64,000 bases of DNA, taken from contig SXXW01000030.1 in assembly GCA_005791165.1 (NCBI GenBank), positions 111,312-175,311 of the forward strand. The letters run 5' to 3'. Both the position numbers and the translations under genes were made by a program. Below the pieces are notes generated by a model. That model ran no database searches. It was not told the DNA's origin and saw nothing but the letters and a program-made list of their open reading frames with translations. This DNA is from Cytophagaceae bacterium (GTDB taxonomy: Bacteria; Bacteroidota; Bacteroidia; Cytophagales; Spirosomataceae). Positions 9,356 through 18,428 of the stretch are shown in pieces; position 1 is the stretch's first letter; each line of letters opens with the position of its first letter.

Positions 9356-9390
9356 GAGTGGATTATTTTTTTGTAAAAATAGTCAATTTT

Positions 9391-10299
9391 CTAGCTAAGA
9401 AAAATTTGACTCACACCAAAAATCACAATCAAAAACAAAGTGCTCAAAGCAGTCTTTTTTAAGTAAGGATCTATTTGTGCTGGTGTCATTTTTGAATTCA
9501 ATTGCTTGATGATTTGAACCAAAGGATACCATCCCGCCATAATGATAATGTTCTGTGATAATTGAATGGGTTTTCCTTGATACATTAAGTAGATTATAAA
9601 GGTACAGACACCTAGTAACATGATTGTTTTTTGGTAGTAGAACCCGTAAATTTTACCTATGCGAACCGGAATGGAATTTTTTCCGGTCTTTCGGTCATTT
9701 TCGACGTCCCTTAAATTATTTAAATTCAATACGGCAACAGATAAAAATCCACAACCAGAGGCTGGAATCAAAATGTAATAATTTAGAATTTCAGTTTGTA
9801 AATAGTAGGTACCAAAGGTGCCAACCCAACCAAAAAACAGAAATACCGAAAGGTCGCCTAGGCCTATGTAGCCATAAGGTTTTTTGCCAACCGTATAAGC
9901 GATTGCAGCTAAAATAGCCAGCAGACCCAGCACAATAAAAGCGATAATCGTTTGTGGCTTAGCGTATTGCAAAGCAAAATATAAAAGACTTATCCCTGAA
10001 ATAAATGAAAGGCTTGCCGCGATGATTACCGCATTTTTCATTTCGGAAGGAGAAATTTTTCCGGTTTGAACAGCTCTCAAGGCTACTTTCCTATTTTTAT
10101 TGTCTACTCCGTTTTTCGAATCTCCTAAATCATTCGCAAAATTTGAAAGGATTTGGAGAAATAAAGTGGTTATAATAGCAAGGGATGCCGTTAAAAAAGA
10201 AAATTTTCCGGCCGCATAGGCCAGAAAATTTCCTAATAAAATACTCGCTATCGCTAATGGTAAGGTACGAGGTCTCGCAGCCTCAATCCATCGATTCAT
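9391..10299 (-). CDS. menA: 1,4-dihydroxy-2-naphthoate polyprenyltransferase
   Basis: 302-residue UbiA-superfamily membrane prenyltransferase with about eight or nine hydrophobic helices. It attaches the polyprenyl tail to DHNA to give demethylmenaquinone. Two Asp-rich prenyl-diphosphate/Mg motifs are visible: NFANDLGDSKNGVDN (about 53-67) and LNNLRDVENDRKTGKN (about 193-208). The N-terminal WIEAARPRTLPLA is typical of MenA. It starts 5 bp after the glutathione peroxidase stop, so it is the last gene of an argS-gpx-menA transcription unit. Confidence 0.92.
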   Translation of the reverse strand: MNRWIEAARPRTLPLAIASILLGNFLAYAAGKFSFLTASLAIITTLFLQILSNFANDLGDSKNGVDNKNRKVALRAVQTGKISPSEMKNAVIIAASLSFISGISLLYFALQYAKPQTIIAFIVLGLLAILAAIAYTVGKKPYGYIGLGDLSVFLFFGWVGTFGTYYLQTEILNYYILIPASGCGFLSVAVLNLNNLRDVENDRKTGKNSIPVRIGKIYGFYYQKTIMLLGVCTFIIYLMYQGKPIQLSQNIIIMAGWYPLVQIIKQLNSKMTPAQIDPYLKKTALSTLFLIVIFGVSQIFLS

Positions 10300-10304
10300 C
10301 TGAT

Positions 10305-10931
10305 TTATTTATTCAATGCTGCAACGAATTCAGGACTTGTGGGCTTAATTCCAGATGCAAAGAAATTAACTAATTCTCCTTTTTCATTGATCACATACTT
10401 GCAGAAGTTCCAACTTGGTTCCTTTTCGTTCCAACCATTTTGGTTTTTATCTGAAAGCCATTTGTAAAGCTCACATTTTTCGCCGCCTTTGACAACCACT
10501 TTTTCCATCATTTGGAAAGAGACGCCATAATTTTTTTGACAGAAACTAGCTATTTCAGAATTCGTTCCTGGCTCTTGTCCCCCAAATTCATTGGCCGGGA
10601 AACCCAAGACTACAACGTCTTTATTTGCCTGATGGAATTTCTCCCAATCTGCATATTGTGGAGTGTAACCACATTTAGATGCTGTATTTAAAATAACAAT
10701 CTTCTTTCCTTTGAATTGAGAAAAGTCAATTTCTTTTCCGTCGATGGTCTTCATTTTAAATTGATGAAAGTTCTTTTCAGCGGTTGTTTCCATTTGGTTT
10801 GGACGAGTTAAAACTGTGTTTTGAGTGAATGGCAATGCTAATGCCGTTAAAATAGATCCAATTTTCATAAAGCTTGCTAACATGATGGTCAAAATTAAAA
10901 AGGTTAAAAAAATGATACTCTTACGTTTCAT
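10305..10931 (-). CDS. glutathione peroxidase-family thiol peroxidase
   Basis: 208 residues: an N-terminal hydrophobic segment (about 8-35) that is a membrane anchor or signal, then a GPx/thioredoxin fold. The catalytic site uses Cys, not selenocysteine: NTASKCGYTPQY. Gln in FGGQEPG and Trp/Asn in SWNF complete the tetrad. A further Cys in FCQKNYG is the likely resolving Cys of thioredoxin-dependent family members. It reduces peroxides at the membrane or periplasm. The start overlaps the argS stop by 1 nt (TAATG), so it is translationally coupled to argS. Confidence 0.9.
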   Translation of the reverse strand: MKRKSIIFLTFLILTIMLASFMKIGSILTALALPFTQNTVLTRPNQMETTAEKNFHQFKMKTIDGKEIDFSQFKGKKIVILNTASKCGYTPQYADWEKFHQANKDVVVLGFPANEFGGQEPGTNSEIASFCQKNYGVSFQMMEKVVVKGGEKCELYKWLSDKNQNGWNEKEPSWNFCKYVINEKGELVNFFASGIKPTSPEFVAALNK

Positions 10932-12715
10932 TACATTTTATTGGGTGAAACTATTCCTAATAACGAAAAAGCATGCTGAATTGTTTTACCCGTAATGTCT
11001 GCCAAAGTTAATCGAATGTTTCGTTTATTTTCATCCTCCTCTTTCAAAATACTTAATTCATTATAAAGTTTATTGAATTGCTTCGCTACATCATAGGCAT
11101 ACATCGCGATTAATGATGGGGAAAACGTTTCTGCAGCAGACTCAATGATGCTTTTGTATTGGCCCAAAATATAGATTAAATCTATTTCAGTCACGGTTAA
11201 TTCAGCGCCTATTGTATGTCCAGCCAAGAGGTCAATGCCTGATTCCTTTGCTTTCCTAGTGATGGAGCAAATTCTAGCATGTGTATATTGAATAAATGGA
11301 CCCGTATTTCCTTGAAAATCAATGGATTCTACCGGGTTAAACATCATCCGTTTCTTTGGGTCAACTTTCAATAAAAAGTATTTTAGAGCCCCCATGCCAA
11401 GTTGTTGGTATAATTCGTTCGACGCATCTTCCGTAAAACCATCCGTTTTTCCTAGCTCCATGGTTCGTTCTTTGGCCGTTTGCACCATTTCAGCCATTAA
11501 ATCATCCGCGTCTACCACAGTACCTTCACGTGATTTCATTTTTCCACTCGGTAGGTCAACCATCCCGTAGGATAAGTGAAAATTACCATGGGAATAGGGC
11601 TTATTTAATTTTTTCAGAATATGGAACAACACTTCAAAATGATAATCTTGTTCATTTCCTACCACATAGATGGATTTTTTTGCCCCAAAATCCTCGAATT
11701 TCAATTGGGCCGTCCCCATATCTTGCGTGATATATACGGAGGTTCCATCTTTTCTTAAGACCAATTTCTCATCCAATCCCTCTTCCTCTAAATTGATCCA
11801 AACAGATTGATCATCTTTTTGATAAAAAACTCCCTCTTTTAATCCTTCGTCGACCAATTTCTTACCTAATAAATAGGTATTCGACTCCCTGTAAATTTTA
11901 TCAAAATGAACGCCCATCTGCGCATAACTTTTCTCAAAACCTGCAAAAACCCAAGTATTCATGGTTTTCCAAAGGGCCATGACTTCTTGGTCACCATTTT
12001 CCCAAGCTAACAACATGTCTTGCGCTTTTAGGAGTATGGGTGCTTCTTTTTTAGCCTTTTCAGGATCTAAACCTTGCTTAATTAAAACGTCAATTTCAGA
12101 TTTGTAGAGTTGGTCAAAGGCCACATAATATTTCCCAACCAAATGATCCCCCTTTAATCCACTACTTTCAGGAGTTTCTCCCTGGCCCATGAGTTGGTAC
12201 GCCAGCATAGATTTACATATATGTATCCCTCGGTCGTTTACCAAATTTGTTTTGATGACATCATAACCAGCTGCTTCTAAAATTTGGGCAACAGAAAATC
12301 CAAGAAAGTTATTCCTTAAATGGCCTAAATGCAGAGGTTTATTTGTGTTGGGTGATGAATATTCAATTAATACCTTTTCCCCTTTTTTATCTAATGAGAA
12401 TTTTTGAGAACCTTCAATAATTTTATTTAACGCATTTATCCAAACTTCATCCGTAAAACTAAAATTTAAAAATCCCTGAACAACTTGGAATTTTTTGACG
12501 CCAGTATAGTTTTCTAAAACGAATTGGCCTAGTTTCTCTGCAATGGCCGCAGGTGCTAAACCTGCTTGCTTAGTAAAAGGGAAAACAACAAAGGTGTAGC
12601 TTCCTTCAAATTCCTTTTTGGTTTCTTGTAAAACCAAGTCGTTTGCCTGAATTTCAAATAATGAGGATAAGCCATTTTTTAAGGCTTCAATTAATTGCTT
12701 TTGTACTAATAACAT
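10931..12715 (-). CDS. argS: arginyl-tRNA synthetase
   Basis: 594-residue class I aminoacyl-tRNA synthetase charging tRNA-Arg in the cytoplasm. An N-terminal Arg-tRNA synthetase additional domain is followed by the HIGH motif in SSPNTNKPLHLGHLRN (about 137-152) and the Rossmann core. The KMSKS loop is replaced by MKSREG, as is usual for ArgRS, and a C-terminal DALR anticodon-binding domain follows. The chosen start is the ATG of MLLVQKQL at 12715; the frame runs 20 residues further upstream but that part covers the promoter box at 12753-12760. Confidence 0.95.
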   Translation of the reverse strand: MLLVQKQLIEALKNGLSSLFEIQANDLVLQETKKEFEGSYTFVVFPFTKQAGLAPAAIAEKLGQFVLENYTGVKKFQVVQGFLNFSFTDEVWINALNKIIEGSQKFSLDKKGEKVLIEYSSPNTNKPLHLGHLRNNFLGFSVAQILEAAGYDVIKTNLVNDRGIHICKSMLAYQLMGQGETPESSGLKGDHLVGKYYVAFDQLYKSEIDVLIKQGLDPEKAKKEAPILLKAQDMLLAWENGDQEVMALWKTMNTWVFAGFEKSYAQMGVHFDKIYRESNTYLLGKKLVDEGLKEGVFYQKDDQSVWINLEEEGLDEKLVLRKDGTSVYITQDMGTAQLKFEDFGAKKSIYVVGNEQDYHFEVLFHILKKLNKPYSHGNFHLSYGMVDLPSGKMKSREGTVVDADDLMAEMVQTAKERTMELGKTDGFTEDASNELYQQLGMGALKYFLLKVDPKKRMMFNPVESIDFQGNTGPFIQYTHARICSITRKAKESGIDLLAGHTIGAELTVTEIDLIYILGQYKSIIESAAETFSPSLIAMYAYDVAKQFNKLYNELSILKEEDENKRNIRLTLADITGKTIQHAFSLLGIVSPNKM

Positions 12716-12752
12716 ATTAAAATAATTGGTTTTAATGATCCCCAATAAGCAA

Positions 12753-12760
12753 CAAAGGTA
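12753..12760 (-). promoter_or_regulatory. argS -7 box
   Basis: CAAAGGTA on the plus strand is TACCTTTG on the minus strand, an exact Bacteroidota -7 element (TAnnTTTG), giving a leader of about 30 nt before argS. No well-spaced -33 TTTG is visible. Confidence 0.45.
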
Positions 12761-12813
12761 GCCAATTTGGATCAAATATTGCGATTTGACTTAATAAATG
12801 AGGAATTAAATCT

Positions 12814-12821
12814 TACCTTTG
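12814..12821 (+). promoter_or_regulatory. tsaC -7 box, near-leaderless
   Basis: TACCTTTG ends 8 nt before the ATG at 12830, so the expected start of transcription is 0-4 nt from the start codon. No clear -33 element was found at the usual spacing. Confidence 0.45.
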
Positions 12822-12829
12822 TGTCCATT

Positions 12830-13396
12830 ATGTTGAATCTATATGCTGATGCGATTGCCTCTTTAAAGTCTGGAGGCGTGATATTATATCCAAGTGACAC
12901 CATTTGGGGTTTGGGCTGTGATGCCCGTATGGATGCATCTATTGAAAAACTTTTTGATATTAAAAATAGACCTGAAAATAAAGGTTTGATTTTGTTGATT
13001 TCGAAAATTGAACAGTTAAGTGAATATGTGGAGCAGGTCCCGGAAATCGCTTGGGATTTAGCCGAGTTTGCGGAAGATCCATTGACCATTATATATCCTA
13101 AAGGTAAAAATGTCAGTAAGTATATGTTGGGCCCCGATGGCAGCATCGCAATCCGATTATTGAAAGATGAATTTTGCAAGGGTTTGGTCTATCGCTATCA
13201 GAGAGGAATTGTTTCCACCTCTGCTAATATTTCAGGAGCTCCATCGCCGACTGATTTTGCCAGTATTTCAGAATCGATCAAATCGCAGGTAGATTATATT
13301 TTACAACCGGAAAAATTGGATAAAAAAGGAGGGTTGAAATCTTCCAAAATAATTAAATTAGGTTTAGGTGGTGAATATACGATGATAAGATCTTAA
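12830..13396 (+). CDS. tsaC: L-threonylcarbamoyladenylate synthase (Sua5/YrdC/TsaC)
   Basis: 188-residue YrdC-fold enzyme that makes threonylcarbamoyl-AMP from Thr, bicarbonate and ATP, the first step of t6A37 modification of ANN-decoding tRNAs. Core signatures: GGVILYPSDTIWGLGCDA near the N-terminus, KNRPENKGLILL, and the C-terminal STSANISGAPSPTDF. It is the short form, lacking the Sua5 C-terminal domain. The frame extends to 12767 but those 21 residues cross the -7 box and the divergent argS promoter; the ATG at 12830 gives the normal family N-terminus. Its stop overlaps the cca start (TAATG), so two tRNA-maturation genes are coupled. Confidence 0.92.
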   Translation: MLNLYADAIASLKSGGVILYPSDTIWGLGCDARMDASIEKLFDIKNRPENKGLILLISKIEQLSEYVEQVPEIAWDLAEFAEDPLTIIYPKGKNVSKYMLGPDGSIAIRLLKDEFCKGLVYRYQRGIVSTSANISGAPSPTDFASISESIKSQVDYILQPEKLDKKGGLKSSKIIKLGLGGEYTMIRS

Positions 13397-14838
13397 TGAA
13401 ATCCGGCATAGAAATTATTGAAAATCCAATTTTCAAGATTATTGGGGAAGCCTCAGATTTCTTGGGTTTGGAAACCTATGTGGTCGGTGGTTTTGTCCGA
13501 GATAGCTTATTGGGCCGTGAATGTAAAGACATTGACATCGTTTGTTTGGGTTCTGGAATAGGATTAGCCGAGGAGGTAGCGAAGCGATTTAATTTATCGG
13601 AACAATCGGTTTCTATTTTCAAGAATTTTGGTACGGCCATGTTGAAAGTGGACGATTGGGATTTGGAATTTGTGGGGGCGAGGAAGGAGTCATACCAGCG
13701 GGATTCTCGGAAGCCTTTGGTTTTAGAGGGGAGTTTAGAGGATGATCAAAATAGACGAGATTTCACGATTAATGCATTGGCGGTTTCGATCAATAAAGAC
13801 ACTTGGGGTACCTTATTGGATCCATTTGAAGGAATTGATGATTTACAAGCTAAGATAATTAGGACTCCTTTAGAACCTGGAATTACTTTTTCGGATGATC
13901 CATTGCGCATGATGCGTGCGGTTCGTTTTGCGACGCAGTTGGGCTTTGATATTTTCCCAGAAACCTTTGAAGCATTAACTACGGAGAAAGACCGATTGTC
14001 GATTATTTCGATGGAACGTATTTCGGAGGAATTGAATAAAATCATACTTTCAGATCGGCCTTCGTATGGATTTTTATTGTTAGATGCATGTCAAATTTTA
14101 CCCATTATATTCCCAGAATTCATGCATTTGAAGGGTGTGGATACGGAAGAAGGGAAGGGGCATAAGGATAATTTTTATCATACGTTACAGGTGTTGGATA
14201 ATATATCTAAAAATACGAACGACCTTTGGTGGCGTTGGGCGGCTATTTTGCATGATATTGCAAAGCCTCAAACCAAAAAATTTGTCCAGAAAAAAGGATG
14301 GACTTTTCATGGCCATGAGGAAATGGGAGCGAGGCAGGTTCCCACTATTTTTAAAAGGTTCAAATTACCTTTAAATGAAAAAATGAAATTGGTTCAGAAA
14401 TTGGTCCGTTTACATCTCCGTCCCATCGCTTTATCTAAAGAAGAAATTACAGACTCAGCTTTGAGGAGATTGCTGTTTGAGGCGGGGGACGAATTAGAAG
14501 CTTTGATGACCTTGTGTAGAGCCGACATTACCTCTAAAAATGGGGAAAAGGTTAAAAAATATTTATGGAATTTTGATATAGTAGAAGAAAAATTACGGGA
14601 GGTAGAGGCGAGTGATTCATTGCGAAGTTTTCAGCCCGTTTTTTCAGGCGAAGTAATTATGGACGTGTTTGATATGGGTCCTGGGAAGGAGGTTGGCCTT
14701 ATAAAAATCGCCATTCGTGAAGCTATTTTAGATGGCTTGATCCGGAATGATTTTGCTTCTGGCTGGGACTTTATGATTTCAGAGGGAGAGAAATTGGGAT
14801 TGAAGCCAGTGAAGAGTTTGGATCAAATGATCAGTTAA
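13396..14838 (+). CDS. cca: CCA tRNA nucleotidyltransferase with HD domain
   Basis: 480 residues. The N-terminal class II nucleotidyltransferase head has VVGGFVRDSLLGRECKDIDIV (G-G-x-R-D and D-x-D metal ligands, near residues 27-47). RRDFTINALA and the ATP/CTP-selecting segment follow, then a neck/body domain, then an HD phosphohydrolase domain (AAILHDIAKPQTK, and GHEEMGA) near residues 285-315. It adds or repairs the tRNA 3' CCA; the HD domain may remove 2',3'-cyclic phosphates as in E. coli. It overlaps tsaC by one base. A poly(A) polymerase role is the alternative, but no second paralogue is visible here to compare. Confidence 0.9.
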   Translation: MKSGIEIIENPIFKIIGEASDFLGLETYVVGGFVRDSLLGRECKDIDIVCLGSGIGLAEEVAKRFNLSEQSVSIFKNFGTAMLKVDDWDLEFVGARKESYQRDSRKPLVLEGSLEDDQNRRDFTINALAVSINKDTWGTLLDPFEGIDDLQAKIIRTPLEPGITFSDDPLRMMRAVRFATQLGFDIFPETFEALTTEKDRLSIISMERISEELNKIILSDRPSYGFLLLDACQILPIIFPEFMHLKGVDTEEGKGHKDNFYHTLQVLDNISKNTNDLWWRWAAILHDIAKPQTKKFVQKKGWTFHGHEEMGARQVPTIFKRFKLPLNEKMKLVQKLVRLHLRPIALSKEEITDSALRRLLFEAGDELEALMTLCRADITSKNGEKVKKYLWNFDIVEEKLREVEASDSLRSFQPVFSGEVIMDVFDMGPGKEVGLIKIAIREAILDGLIRNDFASGWDFMISEGEKLGLKPVKSLDQMIS

Positions 14839-14896
14839 TTTGTGGCTTTGTTCATTAAATTATATTAATTTAGTTTTTAACCACTAACATAATAAA

Positions 14897-15106
14897 ATGA
14901 ATCAAATCCTTCAAAACATTAGGAGATTGAGAATTTCTAAGGATATCTCTCAAGAAGCAATCGCTAACTCACTAAATATGACCCAAAGTGCATATGCAAA
15001 ATTAGAAAGAGGTCAAACAAAAATGAGTCTTGAAAGATATTTATTGATTTCGGTGTATTTTGATGTGGATAAGTCGGTGTTGCTTCAAGATGATATTCAA
15101 ATCTGA
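14897..15106 (+). CDS. small XRE-family helix-turn-helix regulator
   Basis: 69-residue protein that is almost entirely an HTH_3/Cro-C1 domain: LRISKDISQEAIANSLNMTQ (12-31), then SAYAKLERGQTKMSLERYL, with helix-turn-helix at about 19-40. A TAATTTAG box (one mismatch from the -7 consensus) lies 23 bp upstream. It ends 2 bp before the convergent stop of the peptide exporter gene, with no terminator between, so transcription could run into the antisense of the exporter. It may regulate the peptide cluster, but proximity is the only evidence. Confidence 0.8.
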   Translation: MNQILQNIRRLRISKDISQEAIANSLNMTQSAYAKLERGQTKMSLERYLLISVYFDVDKSVLLQDDIQI

Positions 15107-15108
15107 TT

Positions 15109-17271
15109 TCATATCATTAAGTCTTGGTGCTGTAATTGCCACAAACTATTGTATTCACCATTTAAGTTAATTAATTCATGGTGGGTACCAACTTCCTGAA
15201 CTTGACCTCTTTTAAGGAAAACAATTCGGTCAACAGATTTTATCGTGCTCAGTCGATGGGCAATTATGATAATTGTTTTAAACTGTTTTTTATAGGATTC
15301 TATAAATTTCTTAATGGGTAATTCAGAATTTGAATCCAAAGAGGAGGTGGCTTCATCCAATAAGAGAATTTCAGGTTTTTTGTAAATAGCTCTTGCAAAA
15401 GCGATTCTTTGTTTTTGTCCTCCTGACAACAATGTTCCATTTTCGCCAATTTCCGTATCATAGCTAGTGGGAAGCCTTTCAATAAATTCACTAATTTCAA
15501 GTTCACTACATATATCAAAGATTCTTTTAAGGTCCGGATTGGGATCTCCAAGTGCAATATTTTCAATAATATTCCCGGAGAACAATTGTAAATCTTGGGA
15601 AATCACCCCCACTTTTGATCTTAAATCTTTTATATTAATATCATTCATATTGTAATGACCAATAAAAATACTCCCTTCTTTTATTGGATATAACTGTTGA
15701 AATAATGAAAACAGGGTTGTTTTTCCACAACCGCTTTCACCGACTAGTGCAGTAACTTGATTTTGGTAAATAGTTAAATTGAAATCGACAAATAATTTTG
15801 CCTTATTTCCATAGCTGAAAGTAACATGTTGGAATTGAATGTCACCTAAATCAGATTTTTGTAAAGTTAACTTGCCTTGATTTGTGTTTTCGATTTCTAA
15901 ATCCATGATCTCAAAAAGTCTATCACTTGCTATTAACGCATTTTGAATTGATTTATTTGCCCCAATGAGCATGGAGACAGGGCCTGTAAAAAAACCGATT
16001 AATGCATAAAATGAAAATAATTCACCTGGTGTAAGCATTCCATCAATTACATAGTATGATCCAAAACATAATATAATTACAGTTAAAATAGACGATAGGT
16101 ATTGGCTTGATGCAGATGCGAATAGGCTATTTAATCCTGATTTAAATCCTGTGAATAATAATTTTACAAACCTGTGCTCTATTTGTGTGTTTGAAAATTC
16201 TTCAATGCCAAATTCCTTTATTGTTTTAGCATGATTGATGGATTCAACTAATTGTGTCTCTAATTTTGCGGAAACTTCCATTATTTTCCTTTCATTCCTT
16301 TTGTTTAAATAATTCATAGAAAAATATATACCCGTGTAAATGGGTATGATGAATGAAATAATCAATGCAAGTTTCCAATAATAGGTAAACATTAATGTAA
16401 CAGTGAACACGATGACTAATGAATTCACTAAAATCTCCAATGCAGTTTCATTGATAAAATTTCTTATTTTAACTGCATCATTTATTCTAGAAATTATTTC
16501 ACCAATTCGCATAGTGTCAAAAAATCTTTGAGGTAAATTCATTATGTGTGTATAGTATCCAAGGATTAATTGTGCATCAATTAACTGGCCAGTTTTCATG
16601 ACTAATACCGTTTTTTTAGCTCCAATTATGGCTTGAACACTTATTAATAAGATCATTAGGCTACTCATCAAATTCAATAAATTTTTATTTCCATTGATTA
16701 AAACATGATCAGTTATTTTTTGAATATAAATAGGGATTGATAGCCCCAAGATTGTATATATTAGTGCCCCAAAGATGGATTGAAACAAAATTGACTTGTG
16801 AGGTTTAATCAATGAATAGAATCGGGTTATATTTGATTGTTTAAAATTTGATGGAGAAAAATTACTTTTAGGTGCAATTAAAATTAAGGCACTTGACCAA
16901 CTAGTTTCAAACTCCTTTAAACTTATTTGAATTAGATAGCCCAAGCTTGGATCCATTATAGTTAGAGATTTTTTTTTCACTTTGTAAATAACAACAAAGT
17001 GTTGTAATCGATTTTCATATATCATGTGTGCTATCGATGGCAAAGGGATTTTGTCAATTGCTTCAATGCTAGCTTTTACGCCTTTTGCATAAAAGCCCAT
17101 TTTATCTAAGGCGTCAATTAGTCCTATTACATTTACTCCATTTTTATCAGTTTCCGACCATTGTCTAATTTTTGTAATGGGTACATATATCTTATGAAAA
17201 TTTCCTACTGATGATATGCACGCTGCGCCGCAATCCATCATGTCATGTTGTTTTACTTCAATGGATTTCAT
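15109..17271 (-). CDS. C39-peptidase ABC exporter for double-glycine peptides
   Basis: 720-residue bacteriocin-type ABC transporter. Residues 1-125 are a C39 peptidase with the intact triad: Cys14 in DCGAAC, His91 in HFVV, Asp107 in MDPSLG, plus Gln8. Residues about 150-450 hold the six-helix transmembrane domain. The nucleotide-binding domain has Walker A GESGCGKTT, signature LSGGQKQR, Walker B LLLDEATSSLD and the H-loop IIIAHRLST. Such transporters cut the leader after GG and export the core peptide. It is the last gene of the cluster, 1 bp after the HlyD stop. The two GG-leader peptides at 20566-20959 are the obvious substrates. Base composition is clearly AT-richer than the flanking housekeeping genes. 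Confidence 0.93.
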   Translation of the reverse strand: MKSIEVKQHDMMDCGAACISSVGNFHKIYVPITKIRQWSETDKNGVNVIGLIDALDKMGFYAKGVKASIEAIDKIPLPSIAHMIYENRLQHFVVIYKVKKKSLTIMDPSLGYLIQISLKEFETSWSSALILIAPKSNFSPSNFKQSNITRFYSLIKPHKSILFQSIFGALIYTILGLSIPIYIQKITDHVLINGNKNLLNLMSSLMILLISVQAIIGAKKTVLVMKTGQLIDAQLILGYYTHIMNLPQRFFDTMRIGEIISRINDAVKIRNFINETALEILVNSLVIVFTVTLMFTYYWKLALIISFIIPIYTGIYFSMNYLNKRNERKIMEVSAKLETQLVESINHAKTIKEFGIEEFSNTQIEHRFVKLLFTGFKSGLNSLFASASSQYLSSILTVIILCFGSYYVIDGMLTPGELFSFYALIGFFTGPVSMLIGANKSIQNALIASDRLFEIMDLEIENTNQGKLTLQKSDLGDIQFQHVTFSYGNKAKLFVDFNLTIYQNQVTALVGESGCGKTTLFSLFQQLYPIKEGSIFIGHYNMNDINIKDLRSKVGVISQDLQLFSGNIIENIALGDPNPDLKRIFDICSELEISEFIERLPTSYDTEIGENGTLLSGGQKQRIAFARAIYKKPEILLLDEATSSLDSNSELPIKKFIESYKKQFKTIIIIAHRLSTIKSVDRIVFLKRGQVQEVGTHHELINLNGEYNSLWQLQHQDLMI

Positions 17272-17272
17272 T

Positions 17273-18415
17273 TTATGTGATTTTTAATTTATTGGGATTA
17301 ATCCAATCATCTATTTTGTCAAATAATAGGTCAATAATCATTCTTTTAGCCAAAAAGAAATTTCCAGTTAAAGTCATTCCTTTTATTATCTTTCCTTTTA
17401 CTCCATTTTTCAACATTAAATCTTTTTGGGAGTACGAACATCTTACCACAAATACCATTTCATTATTGATTATTCTAGGGTTTTTGTCTATTTCTATGAC
17501 ATAGCCACTCAGTGATCCCCATTGATTATGATTGAAAGTATCTAAATTGAATTTTACTAATTGGCTTGTTTTTATATATCCAATATTTTTAGGGGAAATG
17601 ACACACTCAATAATTAGATTTTCATTAGGTGATATTTGAGCTAATACCTGTCCATTTAGTAAATTAGCATTTTCTGTAAGTCCTATGGAATTGATAATAT
17701 GGCCAGTTATTGGCGCTTTTATAAAATAATTATTTTTTTCAAGGGTTATTTTATTTATCTCATTCGAAATATTTATTATTTCTTTCGAAATTTCTTTAAT
17801 ATCAAATTGCCAACGGGTTAAAATGTCTTTTATGAACCCTTTGGATACTTCTTTGGCTATTTCATTTTCAAATTTTGACCTTTCATATTCGATCAGTGGG
17901 ATAGCATTTTCTTGAAAAAGAAATTGGTCTCGATTGAATTTTAATTGGGCCTGCTCTGATTTTAGTTCTAATTCTTTGAAATGAGTTATATATCGATAAT
18001 AATCTTCTTGAATGCTTTTATTTACTAAACCTGAATTTTTTAATTGAACCACTTGAGTCAAATCTTCTAAAATTGATTTTTTTAGTTTTAATTCTATTTC
18101 TAATCTGTTTTTTTCATTTTTATTTTCTTTTGAATCCAATATTAATAAGGTGTCATTTATGTTAACGGCTAGGTTTGGTAACACTTTTTGATAAATAATT
18201 CGACCAGATTGTAACGATGTTATAGGGATATTTTCCCCGCTACTACGAATAATTCCACGACTTTGTATGCTTATGTCAATGTTTGTTAAACATGTGATAG
18301 TTAATAGAATTGCAATTAGTGGCAATGAAATACTATAAATTGTCAAAAACTGACTATTGTTTTTAGCATATAGATTTTCAATCGTATGTTCAAAATCATC
18401 GGTTTTAATTTTCAC
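17273..18415 (-). CDS. HlyD-family membrane fusion protein
   Basis: 380 residues: cytoplasmic N-terminus, one transmembrane helix at about 25-48 (YSISLPLIAILLTITCLTNI), a biotinyl-lipoyl-like half (GRIIYQKVLPNLAVNINDT), a long coiled-coil hairpin (about 110-245), and the second lipoyl half (KAPITGHIINSIGL). A beta-barrel domain comes last. It would bridge the inner-membrane C39 ABC exporter to an outer-membrane channel. The start codon is GTG. An outer-membrane TolC-like partner is not encoded in the cluster and must be supplied from elsewhere. Confidence 0.9.
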   Translation of the reverse strand: MKIKTDDFEHTIENLYAKNNSQFLTIYSISLPLIAILLTITCLTNIDISIQSRGIIRSSGENIPITSLQSGRIIYQKVLPNLAVNINDTLLILDSKENKNEKNRLEIELKLKKSILEDLTQVVQLKNSGLVNKSIQEDYYRYITHFKELELKSEQAQLKFNRDQFLFQENAIPLIEYERSKFENEIAKEVSKGFIKDILTRWQFDIKEISKEIINISNEINKITLEKNNYFIKAPITGHIINSIGLTENANLLNGQVLAQISPNENLIIECVISPKNIGYIKTSQLVKFNLDTFNHNQWGSLSGYVIEIDKNPRIINNEMVFVVRCSYSQKDLMLKNGVKGKIIKGMTLTGNFFLAKRMIIDLLFDKIDDWINPNKLKIT

Positions 18416-18428
18416 GACTTTTATGGAT

